Assembly: GCF_048323655.1 (NCBI RefSeq)
Contig: NZ_JBLUWW010000006.1
Span: forward strand, 62,001-126,000
Source: Salinimicrobium soli
GTDB lineage: Bacteria > Bacteroidota > Bacteroidia > Flavobacteriales > Flavobacteriaceae
Direction of reading: 5' to 3'
DNA length: 64,000 nt
Below, in pieces: positions 17,252-26,463 of this stretch. The notes beneath the pieces are model-generated. The model made no database searches. It had not been told where the DNA came from and was given only the letters and a program-made list of their open reading frames with translations. The stretch's first letter is position 1; every line of letters starts with the position of its first letter. The position numbers were made by a program, and so were the translations under genes.

Positions 17252-18973
17252 TTATCCGTTCATGGAAATAAGGAACTCTTCATTATTTCTGCTTTGTTTG
17301 ATTCTGTCGTTAATGAATTCCATCGCCTCAACAGGATTCATGTCGGCAAGGTATTTACGCATTACCCACATTCTTTGAAGGGTGCTTTCATCAAGAAGAA
17401 TATCATCGCGTCTGGTACTGGAAGAAGTAAGGTCAATAGCAGGGAAGATTCGTCTGTTAGCGATCTTTCTGTCTAACTGAAGCTCCATGTTACCGGTTCC
17501 TTTGAATTCCTCAAAGATCACCTCGTCCATTTTAGATCCTGTTTCGGTAAGAGCGGTTGCAATGATCGACAATGATCCGCCTCCTTCAATATTCCTGGCA
17601 GCTCCAAAGAATCTTTTCGGCTTGTGCAGGGCATTTGCGTCAACACCACCGCTCAATACTTTACCACTGGCCGGTTGAACGGTGTTGTAGGCTCTCGCCA
17701 AACGGGTAATGGAATCGAGAAGGATCACCACATCGTGTCCACATTCCACCATTCTTTTGGCTTTTTCCAATACGATATTTGCTACCCGAACGTGTTCGTG
17801 AGCTTCTTTGTCAAAGGTTGAAGCAATTACTTCACCGCGCACATTTCGTTGCATATCGGTCACCTCTTCAGGACGCTCATCGATCAATAGGATGATCTGG
17901 TACACCTCAGGGTGATTGGCGGCAATCGCATTGGCAATATCTTTAAGCAACATGGTTTTTCCCGTTTTTGGCTGGGAAACGATCATTCCTCTCTGTCCTT
18001 TTCCAATAGGAGAGAACAGGTCAATGATCCTGGTCGAAACAGTGCTTTGTCTTTCGGCAATATTGAATTTTTCCTGCGGGAAAAGTGGCGTAAGGTGTTC
18101 AAATGAAACCCTGTCTCTCACTACCTGCGGGTCAAGTCCATTGATCTTATTGATCTTAATTAGAGGGAAGTATTTTTCTCCTTCTTTTGGAGGTCGTACC
18201 TGTCCCAGAACAGTGTCTCCAGTCTTTAATCCGAATAATCTTATCTGTGATTGAGATACATAGATATCATCGGGAGAAGAAAGGTACATATAGTCAGATG
18301 AACGCAAAAATCCGTAGCCGTCCTGCATGATATCCAAAACCCCTTCGCTTTCAATGATCGCATCAAATTCGTAATCGGGTTCTTTATATCTATTGCGGTT
18401 ATCACGGTTGCCCGTATCGCGGTTGGAATTTCCGTTATCCCTGTTATTGCTTTTTTGATTTTGGTTCTGATTTCCGGAATTGGAGTTGTCTTTTGAACGG
18501 TTCTCTTTGCGGGAATCTTTTTGATGACTTCTACCTGAGCTCTCTTTTTGAGAATGTTGCTTTTTGGAGTGATCTTCTTTTTTAGAAGGATGATCACTTC
18601 TTTTGTCAGAGGTATCTTTCCCTTTTGAAGAATCCTGTTTTGCCTGATGGGATTCCTGAGGTCTGTTTTCCTTCTTTTCTTCCTTTTTTTCTGAAGAAGT
18701 ATCCTGTGGAGGTCTGGCGTTGTCGCTGTCTTTCCTGGTTCTCGGCTTTCGTTGCTTCTTGGCAGAGGTAGATTTTTGATCTTCTGAAGATGCTTTTTTG
18801 TCATCGTCAGATAGAACTTCCTGTACTTTTTTAGGATTTGCAGCCTGATAGTCAAGGATCTGATATACCAAATCCAGTTTCTTCTGGGTTCTGTATTTAG
18901 GAACCCTTAAGGTTTTGGCTATTTCCTGAAGTTCAGGCAGCTTCTTAGCCTTTAATTCTGAAATTTCAAACAT
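17252..18973 (-). CDS. rho: Transcription termination factor Rho
   Basis: Hexameric RNA helicase that ends transcription. The product has 573 residues against about 420 in E. coli. The N-terminal Rho_N helix bundle (about 1-50) is followed by a low-complexity insert (about 55-200) rich in Lys, Ser, Asn, Arg, Gln and Asp. Next come the cold-shock RNA-binding domain (about 205-290) and the ATPase core with Walker A PKTGKT (about 337), Walker B VVILLDS, and the Q/R loops near GSLSIIATALTETGSKMDE. Such inserts are known in Bacteroidota and Actinobacteria Rho. It is transcribed alone and divergent from the DUF4293 gene. Confidence 0.96.
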   Translation of the reverse strand: MFEISELKAKKLPELQEIAKTLRVPKYRTQKKLDLVYQILDYQAANPKKVQEVLSDDDKKASSEDQKSTSAKKQRKPRTRKDSDNARPPQDTSSEKKEEKKENRPQESHQAKQDSSKGKDTSDKRSDHPSKKEDHSKKQHSQKESSGRSHQKDSRKENRSKDNSNSGNQNQNQKSNNRDNGNSNRDTGNRDNRNRYKEPDYEFDAIIESEGVLDIMQDGYGFLRSSDYMYLSSPDDIYVSQSQIRLFGLKTGDTVLGQVRPPKEGEKYFPLIKINKINGLDPQVVRDRVSFEHLTPLFPQEKFNIAERQSTVSTRIIDLFSPIGKGQRGMIVSQPKTGKTMLLKDIANAIAANHPEVYQIILLIDERPEEVTDMQRNVRGEVIASTFDKEAHEHVRVANIVLEKAKRMVECGHDVVILLDSITRLARAYNTVQPASGKVLSGGVDANALHKPKRFFGAARNIEGGGSLSIIATALTETGSKMDEVIFEEFKGTGNMELQLDRKIANRRIFPAIDLTSSSTRRDDILLDESTLQRMWVMRKYLADMNPVEAMEFINDRIKQSRNNEEFLISMNG

Positions 18974-19141
18974 GAATGTTGTAGAATAAAAATTTGTCTT
19001 TGGTTTGATTAAGCTTCTCGAGGAAGAATCGAAAAAAAAATCTGGAGTCTAAGTAACCTTTGTTGAATTGGTTACGTAATGATACTGCAATTATACGACA
19101 TTATTTTAATATTTTAAATATGGTTTCTAAAAAGAATCTTT

Positions 19142-19149
19142 TATTTTTG
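19142..19149 (+). promoter_or_regulatory. Candidate -7 box for the DUF4293 gene
   Basis: TATTTTTG at 19142-19149, 18 nt before the ATG at 19168, fits the Bacteroidota -7 element. No good -33 box is visible. Confidence 0.35.
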
Positions 19150-19167
19150 TGCCTCGATTAAAGAGAA

Positions 19168-19578
19168 ATGCTTCAAAGAATACAAACGATCTACTTATTG
19201 TTAGCGGCTTTAACCAGCGCCGGATTGATTTTTGTTTTTAGCCTTTGGACAGGAGAAGCGGGAGAAGTAGTGTATGCTGAAGACATACTTTTAGTGTTCG
19301 GTCTTTTTTTACTTTCCGCAGCCATTTCTTTGATCACTATATTTTTGTTTAAAAACCGAAAGCTTCAGTTCGTGCTGGGGCGACTCAATATCTTATTAAA
19401 CTTAATTTTACTAGGATTATTTGTCTATTGGTCCCTAAACATATCTGGAGAGAGTAACATCTCTGAGAAAGGTATTGGGATGCTGATTCCGGTTCTTTCT
19501 ATCGTTTTTTTAGTGCTGGCCAACAAGGCCATAAAAAAGGATGAAGATCTCGTAAAATCTGTGGATCGATTGCGATAA
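19168..19578 (+). CDS. DUF4293 family membrane protein
   Basis: A 136-residue inner-membrane protein with four predicted transmembrane helices (about 5-25, 40-65, 75-95, 105-125) and a charged C-terminal tail. The start MLQRIQTIYLLLAA is typical of the Bacteroidota DUF4293 family, which commonly sits beside rho, as here (divergent). No function is established for the family. Confidence 0.85.
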   Translation: MLQRIQTIYLLLAALTSAGLIFVFSLWTGEAGEVVYAEDILLVFGLFLLSAAISLITIFLFKNRKLQFVLGRLNILLNLILLGLFVYWSLNISGESNISEKGIGMLIPVLSIVFLVLANKAIKKDEDLVKSVDRLR

Positions 19579-19606
19579 ACCTTTTATCTTAGTAGTATTA
19601 GTGCGT

Positions 19607-19638
19607 AAAAACCCGGAGTGAAAGCTTCGGGTTTTTTT
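19607..19638 (+). terminator. Rho-independent terminator after the DUF4293 gene
   Basis: AAAAACCCG (19607-19615) and CGGGTTTTT (from 19628) flank a 12-nt loop and are followed by further T. Confidence 0.75.
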
Positions 19639-19654
19639 GTGTCTCTGCGGAAGG

Positions 19655-19741
19655 GGTCTCAAAAATGACTTTTTTGGAAGGATCTCAAAATGAATTTTTT
19701 TGAAAGGTTTTAAAAGGTATTCAAAAATGACATTTTTGAAT
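19655..19741. repeat. Cluster of TCAAAAATGACATTTTTGA-type palindromes
   Basis: Three tandem, partly degenerate copies: GGTCTCAAAAATGACTTTTTT at about 19655-19674, TCTCAAAATGAATTTTTTT at about 19683-19701, and a perfect 21-bp palindrome at 19720-19740 (core AAAAATGACATTTTT). Related copies occur at 7841, 34321, 40269 and 42277. They lie between the convergent DUF4293 and phosphoesterase genes. Confidence 0.75.
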
Positions 19742-19760
19742 GACCACTGACCATTGGCCA

Positions 19761-20255
19761 CTATTTCTTCCCCAGTTCAATTACTTCCAGGTCCTTTATG
19801 TCCTTTCCTTCAATAGTGAATCTTAGCATGGTTCGTACCTGGTGGAAGCCCTGCTTTCCTGCTGCTCCCGGGTTCATGTGCAGCAGGTTGAGTTTTTTAT
19901 CGTTCATCACCTTCAGTATATGGGAATGTCCGCTAATAAATAACTTCGGAGGATCCTTCTTTATCTCTTCTTTCACTGCCGGAGAATATCTTCCGGGGTA
20001 CCCGCCAATATGGGTGATCCATACATCTACTTCTTCACACATGAACCGCTGGTTTAATGGAAACTCCTTTCTGATCTCACTTCCGTCAATATTTCCAAAA
20101 ACGGCTTTTAGTGGTCTTATTTCTTTCAGGGAATCGCTTACAGCTGTGGTGCCTATGTCTCCGGCATGCCAAATCTCGTCAGCGGCTTCGGCGTATTTTT
20201 TAATTCTTTCATCAAAGTATCCGTGGGTGTCGCTAAGTAGAAGAATTTTTTTCAT
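19761..20255 (-). CDS. YfcE/MJ0936-type metallophosphoesterase
   Basis: Calcineurin-like phosphodiesterase fold, cytosolic, substrate not known. The 164-residue product carries the metal-site series DTHG (residues 8-11), AGDIG, FGNIDG, THIGG and SGHSH, plus the NPGAAG motif near the C-terminus, all in the usual order. Length is typical of the YfcE/MJ0936 group. It is divergent from truA. Confidence 0.9.
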   Translation of the reverse strand: MKKILLLSDTHGYFDERIKKYAEAADEIWHAGDIGTTAVSDSLKEIRPLKAVFGNIDGSEIRKEFPLNQRFMCEEVDVWITHIGGYPGRYSPAVKEEIKKDPPKLFISGHSHILKVMNDKKLNLLHMNPGAAGKQGFHQVRTMLRFTIEGKDIKDLEVIELGKK

Positions 20256-20360
20256 CAGGAAATTTTATGCAGGCATTAACAAACAGGAGAGCCTGAGTAA
20301 TGGGCAGTTGTAGATATTGGATTATCTTTGTGTCTTTAACGGTAAAAGTAAAGATTTAGA

Positions 20361-21101
20361 TTGAGAAATTTTTTGGAGCTGGCGTACTTTGGAAAGGCAT
20401 ACCACGGCTGGCAAAGGCAACCTAATGCAGTTTCTGTGCAGGAGGTGGTCGAGCAGGCGTTGCAAACACTGCTTCAGGAAAATTTGGAGATCACAGGTGC
20501 CGGAAGGACTGACGCGGGAGTACATGCCAAACAATTGTATGCTCATTTTGATACTTCCAAACCCTTAGGTAAAAATTTCCTTTTTAGAGTCAATGCCTTG
20601 TTGCCAAAAGATATCGCTTTAGTTTCCGTTAGAGAAGTAACTCCAGAAGCACATGCGCGTTTTGATGCAGTTTCCAGGAGCTATGAATATCATATCGTGA
20701 AAGAAAAAGACGTTTTCTCTATAGATACGGCTTATTGGGTGAAGAAAGAATTACGGGTGGACGAAATGAACAGGGCAGCAAAAATATTATTAGAGTATAA
20801 GGACTTTAAATGTTTTTCGAGGTCACGTACAGATGTGAAAACCTATAACTGTTCTATAGAACATGCTTTTTGGGAAACCACCAATTCCGGACTGGTCTTT
20901 CACATTAAAGCAGACAGATTCCTTCGGAATATGGTAAGGGCAATTGTAGGTACCATGCTGGAAATTGGTCAGGGTAAAATGGAGGCTGAGAACATGCACG
21001 AAATCATCCGCAGTGGTAATAGGAGTGAAGCCGGAGCGTCTGTACCAGCGCACGGATTGTTTTTAACAAGGATCGAGTATCCACAAACTATATTTATTTA
21101 A
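20361..21101 (+). CDS. truA: tRNA pseudouridine(38-40) synthase
   Basis: Isomerises uridines 38-40 in the tRNA anticodon arm. The 246-residue product has the catalytic Asp in GAGRTDAGVHA near residue 50, the RSYEYHI strand and RFLRNMVRAIVGTM. It starts at TTG 20361; no ATG upstream or nearby downstream keeps the conserved FLELAYFGKAYHGWQRQ start. A TATCTTTG at 20323-20330 may be the -7 box. Its stop overlaps the ABC exporter start by one base (TAATG), so the two are probably coupled. Confidence 0.94.
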   Translation: MRNFLELAYFGKAYHGWQRQPNAVSVQEVVEQALQTLLQENLEITGAGRTDAGVHAKQLYAHFDTSKPLGKNFLFRVNALLPKDIALVSVREVTPEAHARFDAVSRSYEYHIVKEKDVFSIDTAYWVKKELRVDEMNRAAKILLEYKDFKCFSRSRTDVKTYNCSIEHAFWETTNSGLVFHIKADRFLRNMVRAIVGTMLEIGQGKMEAENMHEIIRSGNRSEAGASVPAHGLFLTRIEYPQTIFI

Positions 21102-22873
21102 TGGCGGCATCTTCGGGAAACGCATTTGATTTTAAACTTTTTAAAAGGCTGCTGGAATATACACAGGCCTATAAGTGGACCTTTTATTTTGTAGGTATCG
21201 CTGCTGTGCTGTTGTCATTCTTTGCTGTTCTGCGTCCCTATCTATTACAGATCACCATTGATAATTCGATCGTTCCGCAGGACAATGATCAACTGTTGTT
21301 CTACATAGGGCTGATGGCCGGAGTCCTTCTGCTGGAAGTCATTTTTCAATTCTGTTTCATCTATTTCGCCAACTGGTTGGGCCAGGAAGTGATAAGGGAT
21401 CTTAGGGTGAATCTTTTTGAGCACATGCTGGAATTCAAAATGAAGTATTTTGATAATTCCGCAGTAGGAAGATTGGTGACCCGTGCCGTTAGTGATATCG
21501 AGACCATTGCCAGTATTTTTAGTCAGGGACTTTTCATGATCATCAGTGACCTTTTAAAAATGCTGGTGGTACTGGGTTTTATGTTCTATCAAAGCTGGAA
21601 ATTGACTTTACTGGTGCTCCTCGTTTTGCCATTCATTCTATATGCTACCAGGATATTTCAGAAAAAGATGAAGGCTGCATTTGAGGAAGTCCGTACTCAA
21701 GTGGCCAACCTGAATACCTTTGTGCAGGAGCGAATAACGGGGATGAAGATCGTACAGCTTTTTACCCGTGAAGAAAAGGAATACGAAAGGTTTAAAGAGA
21801 TCAATGATAAGCACCGCAAAGGCTGGATCAAGACCGTGTGGTATAACTCCATTTTCTTTCCCATCGCTGAAATGTCCACTTCTATTACCATTGGTTTGAT
21901 CGTTTGGTATGGAGGGCTGCGTGTTATGGCTGAAAGTGAAGCTATCACCCTGGGGGTAATTGTCGCTTTTATCGAATTAAGCCAAATGTTGTTCCGTCCC
22001 CTGCGTCAAATAGCTGATAAGTTCAATACCCTGCAGATGGGAATGGTAGCAGCAAACCGCGTTTTTGGCATTTTAGACACCCAGGCGTCCATTGCCGATA
22101 ATGGAACTATACAGATCGATCACCTCAAAGGAGAGATTGAATTCAAAAAAGTTCATTTCGGATACATTGAAGGAGAGGAAGTATTAAAGGGAATTTCGTT
22201 TAAAGCCGAGGCAGGCCAGACTGTTGCTATTGTTGGAGCTACGGGTGCCGGAAAGTCTACCATTATTAATCTGCTGAACCGTTCCTATGAGATCAACGGC
22301 GGAAATATCCTGGTAGATGGCATCGATGTGAAGGATATTACCCTGAAATCACTTAGAGCACAGATAGCAATTGTATTACAGGATGTTTTCCTTTTTGCTG
22401 ATACCATTCTGAATAATATTACCCTTAATCACCCTGAAATAACCAAAGAAACCGTTATCCAGGCGGCTAAAGATATCGGGGTGCACGAGTTCATATCAAG
22501 CCTTCCTGGAGGTTACGATTATAATGTGAAAGAAAGAGGAGTAATGTTGTCTTCAGGACAAAGGCAATTAATTGCATTTTTAAGAGCTTACGTCAGTAAT
22601 CCAAGTATACTTGTGCTGGATGAGGCGACTTCTTCCGTAGATTCATATAGCGAACAACTCATTCAGGATGCTACTTTGAAAATTACCGAAGGCCGTACTT
22701 CCATTGTGATCGCCCATCGTTTGGCAACCGTCAAAAAAGCAGATAAAATCCTGGTAATGGACGCCGGAGAGATCGTTGAGACCGGGACTCATTCCGAGCT
22801 GTTACAAAAAGAGAATGGGTACTATAAAAATCTTTACGAGGTGCAGTTCATGCAGGAGGAAGAAACCTTATGA
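21101..22873 (+). CDS. ABC exporter, fused permease and ATPase (MsbA-like)
   Basis: Half-transporter that would work as a dimer in the inner membrane. The 590-residue product has six transmembrane helices (about 25-310) and an ATPase domain (about 340-580) with Walker A GATGAGKST, signature LSSGQ, Walker B ILVLDEATSSVD and the switch His in IVIAHRLATV. The substrate cannot be read from the sequence; lipid or lipid A flipping and drug export are both possible. It overlaps truA by one base and its stop codon abuts the convergent cdaA stop with no gap. Confidence 0.9.
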   Translation: MAASSGNAFDFKLFKRLLEYTQAYKWTFYFVGIAAVLLSFFAVLRPYLLQITIDNSIVPQDNDQLLFYIGLMAGVLLLEVIFQFCFIYFANWLGQEVIRDLRVNLFEHMLEFKMKYFDNSAVGRLVTRAVSDIETIASIFSQGLFMIISDLLKMLVVLGFMFYQSWKLTLLVLLVLPFILYATRIFQKKMKAAFEEVRTQVANLNTFVQERITGMKIVQLFTREEKEYERFKEINDKHRKGWIKTVWYNSIFFPIAEMSTSITIGLIVWYGGLRVMAESEAITLGVIVAFIELSQMLFRPLRQIADKFNTLQMGMVAANRVFGILDTQASIADNGTIQIDHLKGEIEFKKVHFGYIEGEEVLKGISFKAEAGQTVAIVGATGAGKSTIINLLNRSYEINGGNILVDGIDVKDITLKSLRAQIAIVLQDVFLFADTILNNITLNHPEITKETVIQAAKDIGVHEFISSLPGGYDYNVKERGVMLSSGQRQLIAFLRAYVSNPSILVLDEATSSVDSYSEQLIQDATLKITEGRTSIVIAHRLATVKKADKILVMDAGEIVETGTHSELLQKENGYYKNLYEVQFMQEEETL

Positions 22874-23647
22874 TCAAACAAGATCAGCTCTTAGCTTATC
22901 AATAAGATCTTCTTTGCCGTTGAACATGATGAATTCCCCGTCTTTTATATAAGAGATTTGTCCCGTTTCTTCACTGACAACCAGGGCCAGCGCATCAGTC
23001 TTTTCGGTTATTCCCACAGCTGCACGGTGCCGAAGGCCAAATCGTAATGGGATAGTACGGTCATTAGAAACCGGCAGCACAACACGGGTTGCAGTTATAT
23101 AGTTGTCTTCAATGATCATGGCACCATCGTGAAGGATCGAATTCTTATAAAAAATAGATTCAATAATAGGCTGGTTCACCAGGATCTTCATGGTGTCTCC
23201 GGAATTTTTTACAAAATCAAGACTGGTGCTTTTTTGAATAACAATAAGAGCTCCGGTATTTGTCTTTCCCATATTCTCACATGCTCTCACGATCGCTTCC
23301 ACGTCGTTCGGAGTGTCGAGATCATCTTTGATCAATTTCAGGGTTTGCAGAAATCTTCTTCGGCGAGCAAAGTTTGTAGAGCCAATCATCAAAAGGAACT
23401 TTCTTATCTCCTGCTGAAAAACCACGATCAGGGCGAACATTCCAACTCCAATAAATTCGCCCAGCACACTGCTCAGCATTTCCATCTGGAGCAGCTGCGT
23501 AAGTTTCCAAACAAAATAAATAATGACGATCCCGATAAAAATATTTACCGCAACCGTGCCTTTTACCAGTTTATAGAGGTAGTAAAGGAGGGCTGCAATA
23601 AGAACAATATCAACAATATCGAGGATTCGTAGGTCTAGAAAGTCCAA
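22874..23647 (-). CDS. cdaA: Diadenylate cyclase CdaA
   Basis: Makes cyclic di-AMP from two ATP; membrane-bound. The 257-residue product has three N-terminal transmembrane helices (about 10-70) and a DAC domain with the DGA motif (in HDGAMIIED) and RHR motif (in LRHRAAVGI), the two catalytic signatures. It follows folP by 37 nt on the same strand, an order common in Bacteroidota, and ends directly against the ABC exporter gene with no intergenic terminator. Confidence 0.95.
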   Translation of the reverse strand: MDFLDLRILDIVDIVLIAALLYYLYKLVKGTVAVNIFIGIVIIYFVWKLTQLLQMEMLSSVLGEFIGVGMFALIVVFQQEIRKFLLMIGSTNFARRRRFLQTLKLIKDDLDTPNDVEAIVRACENMGKTNTGALIVIQKSTSLDFVKNSGDTMKILVNQPIIESIFYKNSILHDGAMIIEDNYITATRVVLPVSNDRTIPLRFGLRHRAAVGITEKTDALALVVSEETGQISYIKDGEFIMFNGKEDLIDKLRADLV

Positions 23648-23684
23648 AGTGTTTTTGCTTTTAGGTAAATGTAAAAAATTTAAG

Positions 23685-24509
23685 CTAGTAATCGAGCTGC
23701 GCCGTCAATTTCACACATTCCACCGCTTCCTTTACGTCATGAACCCGTAAAATATGAGCTCCTTTTAACAGGCTAACGGTGTTAAGGACCGTTGTGCCGT
23801 TCAAAGCTTCATCGGGAGTTGTATTCAAGGTCTTATAAATGAGCGATTTTCTGGAGATACCGGAAAGTACGGGTAGATTCAGGCTTTTAAACAGTTCCAG
23901 GTGCTTCAATAGTTCGAAATTCTGAGAAATGTTCTTTGAAAAGCCAAATCCGGGGTCAATGATAAGGTCGTTGATGCCATGCGCCCTTGCTTCCGCTATC
24001 TTTTCCGAAAAGTAGAAAAGGATATCGCCGGTAAGATCCTTGTATTCATTCAGCTCTTTCATGTTCTGCGGAGTGCCCCTCATATGCATCATGATGTAGG
24101 GAACCTGCAGCTCTGCAATGGTTTTCATCATGTTACTGTCTAAAGATCCTGCGGAAATATCATTAATGATAGCCGCACCTTCCTGCACGCATTCCCGTGC
24201 CACTTTACTGCGGAAGGTGTCAATGGAGAGTAACACATCGGGAAACTCTTTTACCAGCGCCCTTACCACCGGAAGGATCCTGGTGAGCTCTTCCTCTTCT
24301 GAAATATCAACCGCACCGGGTCGGCTACTGTAGGCCCCGGCATCGATAAAAGTGGCTCCTTCTTCCAGCATTTTGGCCGTATGATCTATGTATTCGCTTA
24401 GAGTTCGTTTGCGGCCGCCGTCATAGAAAGAATCGGGAGTGATATTGAGAATTCCCATTACACGGGCAGTGCTGAAGTCTATGAGTTTTCCTTTACAGTT
24501 GATAAACAT
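23685..24509 (-). CDS. folP: Dihydropteroate synthase
   Basis: Condenses p-aminobenzoate with dihydropterin pyrophosphate in folate synthesis; target of sulfonamides. The 274-residue TIM barrel shows MGILNITPDSFYDGG (residues 18-32), DAGAYSSRPGA, INDISAG, IDPGFGFSKN and SGISRKSLI. The pterin- and phosphate-binding residues are in their usual places. It is the upstream partner of cdaA and divergent from the DUF1599 gene. Confidence 0.96.
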   Translation of the reverse strand: MFINCKGKLIDFSTARVMGILNITPDSFYDGGRKRTLSEYIDHTAKMLEEGATFIDAGAYSSRPGAVDISEEEELTRILPVVRALVKEFPDVLLSIDTFRSKVARECVQEGAAIINDISAGSLDSNMMKTIAELQVPYIMMHMRGTPQNMKELNEYKDLTGDILFYFSEKIAEARAHGINDLIIDPGFGFSKNISQNFELLKHLELFKSLNLPVLSGISRKSLIYKTLNTTPDEALNGTTVLNTVSLLKGAHILRVHDVKEAVECVKLTAQLDY

Positions 24510-24593
24510 AAAAAAAAGTGGATTTTTAACAGGAAAAGTTAACTTTGATGAATAGATTAATTTCAGCGAAATTTACGCAAATTACTCAAGTGT

Positions 24594-25151
24594 ATGAAGG
24601 ATACGTCCAGCCAATATGATGCGGTGGTGAAGGAATGCCGCAGTCTTTTCATAAAAAAAATGCAGGATTACGGGTGTGCGTGGCGAATTCTACGCCTGCC
24701 GTCACTTACAGATCAGATCTTTATTAAAGCCCAACGCATAAGAGGACTTCAGGAAAATGAAGTGCGAAAAGTAGATGAAGGAGAAGTACCTGAATTTATC
24801 GGTATTATCAATTACTCGGTTATGGCGCTCATTCAGCTGAAAAAAGGAGTGGCGGCGCAACCTGATCTTTCCACAGAAGAAGTAGCAGATCTTTACGATC
24901 AGGTGATCAGCGAGACCAAAAAACTGATGGAGGATAAGAACCATGACTACGGTGAGGCGTGGCGGGATATGAGAGTGAGTTCTCTTACAGATCTAATCCT
25001 TCAGAAGTTATTACGTATAAAGACCATTGAGAATAACAAAGGCAAAACCCTGGTGAGTGAAGGGATAAGTGCGAACTATGAAGATATGATCAATTATGCC
25101 ATTTTTGCCCTGATACATATAAACGAAAACAGCGAATCAAGTAGATCATAA
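24594..25151 (+). CDS. DUF1599 protein with two repeated domains
   Basis: A 185-residue, probably cytosolic protein made of two copies of one domain. KKMQDYGCAWRILRLPSLTDQI (about 17-38) corresponds to EDKNHDYGEAWRDMRVSSLTDL (about 115-136), and each is followed by a helix ending in INY.VMALI or INYAIFALI. This tandem arrangement is characteristic of DUF1599 proteins in Bacteroidota, often next to folP, tpiA and the BT_3928 gene as here. The biochemical function is unknown. Confidence 0.88.
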   Translation: MKDTSSQYDAVVKECRSLFIKKMQDYGCAWRILRLPSLTDQIFIKAQRIRGLQENEVRKVDEGEVPEFIGIINYSVMALIQLKKGVAAQPDLSTEEVADLYDQVISETKKLMEDKNHDYGEAWRDMRVSSLTDLILQKLLRIKTIENNKGKTLVSEGISANYEDMINYAIFALIHINENSESSRS

Positions 25152-25164
25152 CCCAATTAGCAGC

Positions 25165-26259
25165 ATGAAAATTCTAGTCAGTATTGCCCGATGGATCGTA
25201 GGATTACTTTTTATTTTTTCCGGTTTTGTCAAATTGAATGACCCTATCGGGTTCTCCTTTAAACTGGAAGAATACTTTAGTCCATCTGTACTGGACCTTG
25301 AATTTTTGGCTCCTTTTGCATTGGTCATTGCAGTATTACTGGTTGTTTTTGAGTTAGTACTGGGAATAATGTTGCTTATAGGTTATCTCCCCAAGTTCAC
25401 GACCTGGGCCTTACTGTTAATGATCATCTTTTTCACTTTTCTCACCTTTTATTCGGCATACTACAATAAAGTGACAGATTGTGGGTGTTTTGGAGATGCC
25501 ATTCCGCTTACTCCCTGGGAATCCTTTTATAAAGATGTCATTCTGTTCGTTTTGATCCTTATTCTGTTCTTTAACAGGCAATACATAACTCCTTATTTCG
25601 CAAAGACCTCTCACAGGTGGATCGTTTTCCTTTCATTTATGCTCTGCTTTATCTTTGCTTACTATGTGTTAATGCATTTACCGGTGTTTGATTTCCGGGC
25701 ATATAAGGAAGGGGTGAATATTTCTGAAGGGATGAGCGTTCCCGAGGGAGCACCGGAAGCTATTTATGATTACAACTGGAAGTTTATTTCTAATGGCGAG
25801 GAAAAGATCGTCACTACTTCCGGAGCCTATCCAACTGTGGAAGGGGAATTTGTGGGAGTGGAAACCGAACTTGTTCAGGAAGGATATACTCCGCCCATTC
25901 ATGATTTTACCATCGAAAAAGATGGAGAAGATCATTTACAGGAGATCCTGCAGGAAGATAAGGTACTTCTGGTGATCGCTTATAGCCTCCGCCGAAGTGA
26001 AGCTGAAGGAATGGAGAAACTGGCACCAGTGATCGAGCGGGCACGCGAGAATGGGTATCGGGTTATCGGACTGTCAGCTTCGGGAAATGAGTTAAAGTCC
26101 AGGCTCGATAAAAAGTACGACCTTGGATTAGAGTGGTATTTTAGTGATGAAACTGCTTTAAAGACCATCATCCGCAGTAATCCAGGTCTGGTTACCCTGC
26201 GCAAGGGTACTATTATGGAAAAGCGTCACTGGAGTGATGCTGAAAAACTGAATTTTTAG
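25165..26259 (+). CDS. BT_3928-family membrane protein (DoxX/MauE-like plus thioredoxin-like domain)
   Basis: A 364-residue inner-membrane protein. The N-terminal half holds four transmembrane helices of the DoxX/MauE type with a conserved Cys pair in VTDCGCFGD (about residue 106). A further helix (about 150-172) leads to a periplasmic part whose last 100 residues look like a thioredoxin fold without a CxxC. The family is conserved in Bacteroidota next to tpiA. Redox or disulfide-related work is suggested by the MauE resemblance but is not shown. The gene begins 13 nt after the DUF1599 gene. Confidence 0.82.
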   Translation: MKILVSIARWIVGLLFIFSGFVKLNDPIGFSFKLEEYFSPSVLDLEFLAPFALVIAVLLVVFELVLGIMLLIGYLPKFTTWALLLMIIFFTFLTFYSAYYNKVTDCGCFGDAIPLTPWESFYKDVILFVLILILFFNRQYITPYFAKTSHRWIVFLSFMLCFIFAYYVLMHLPVFDFRAYKEGVNISEGMSVPEGAPEAIYDYNWKFISNGEEKIVTTSGAYPTVEGEFVGVETELVQEGYTPPIHDFTIEKDGEDHLQEILQEDKVLLVIAYSLRRSEAEGMEKLAPVIERARENGYRVIGLSASGNELKSRLDKKYDLGLEWYFSDETALKTIIRSNPGLVTLRKGTIMEKRHWSDAEKLNF

Positions 26260-26463
26260 ACAGATTCCACCAACTTCCTTAGAATTTCAGGGGCTTTTAT
26301 GTAAAAAGGCCTCATAGTTTCTGCCGTCTCATTATCTTTGTTGGGAAGGAAAAAACAGCGGTACTGTAGGATTAACCCTATGAATACAGCCGATGTATTT
26401 TAGTATAGTTTTAGCTATGCCTTCAAAAAATGAATATTATATTATCCAATAAAATCTAAGTAC

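Noticed and set aside
18241..18855. Long open frame overlapping the low-complexity part of rho
   Set aside because: It is a frame shadow caused by the repetitive Lys/Asn/Ser codons; no independent signal.
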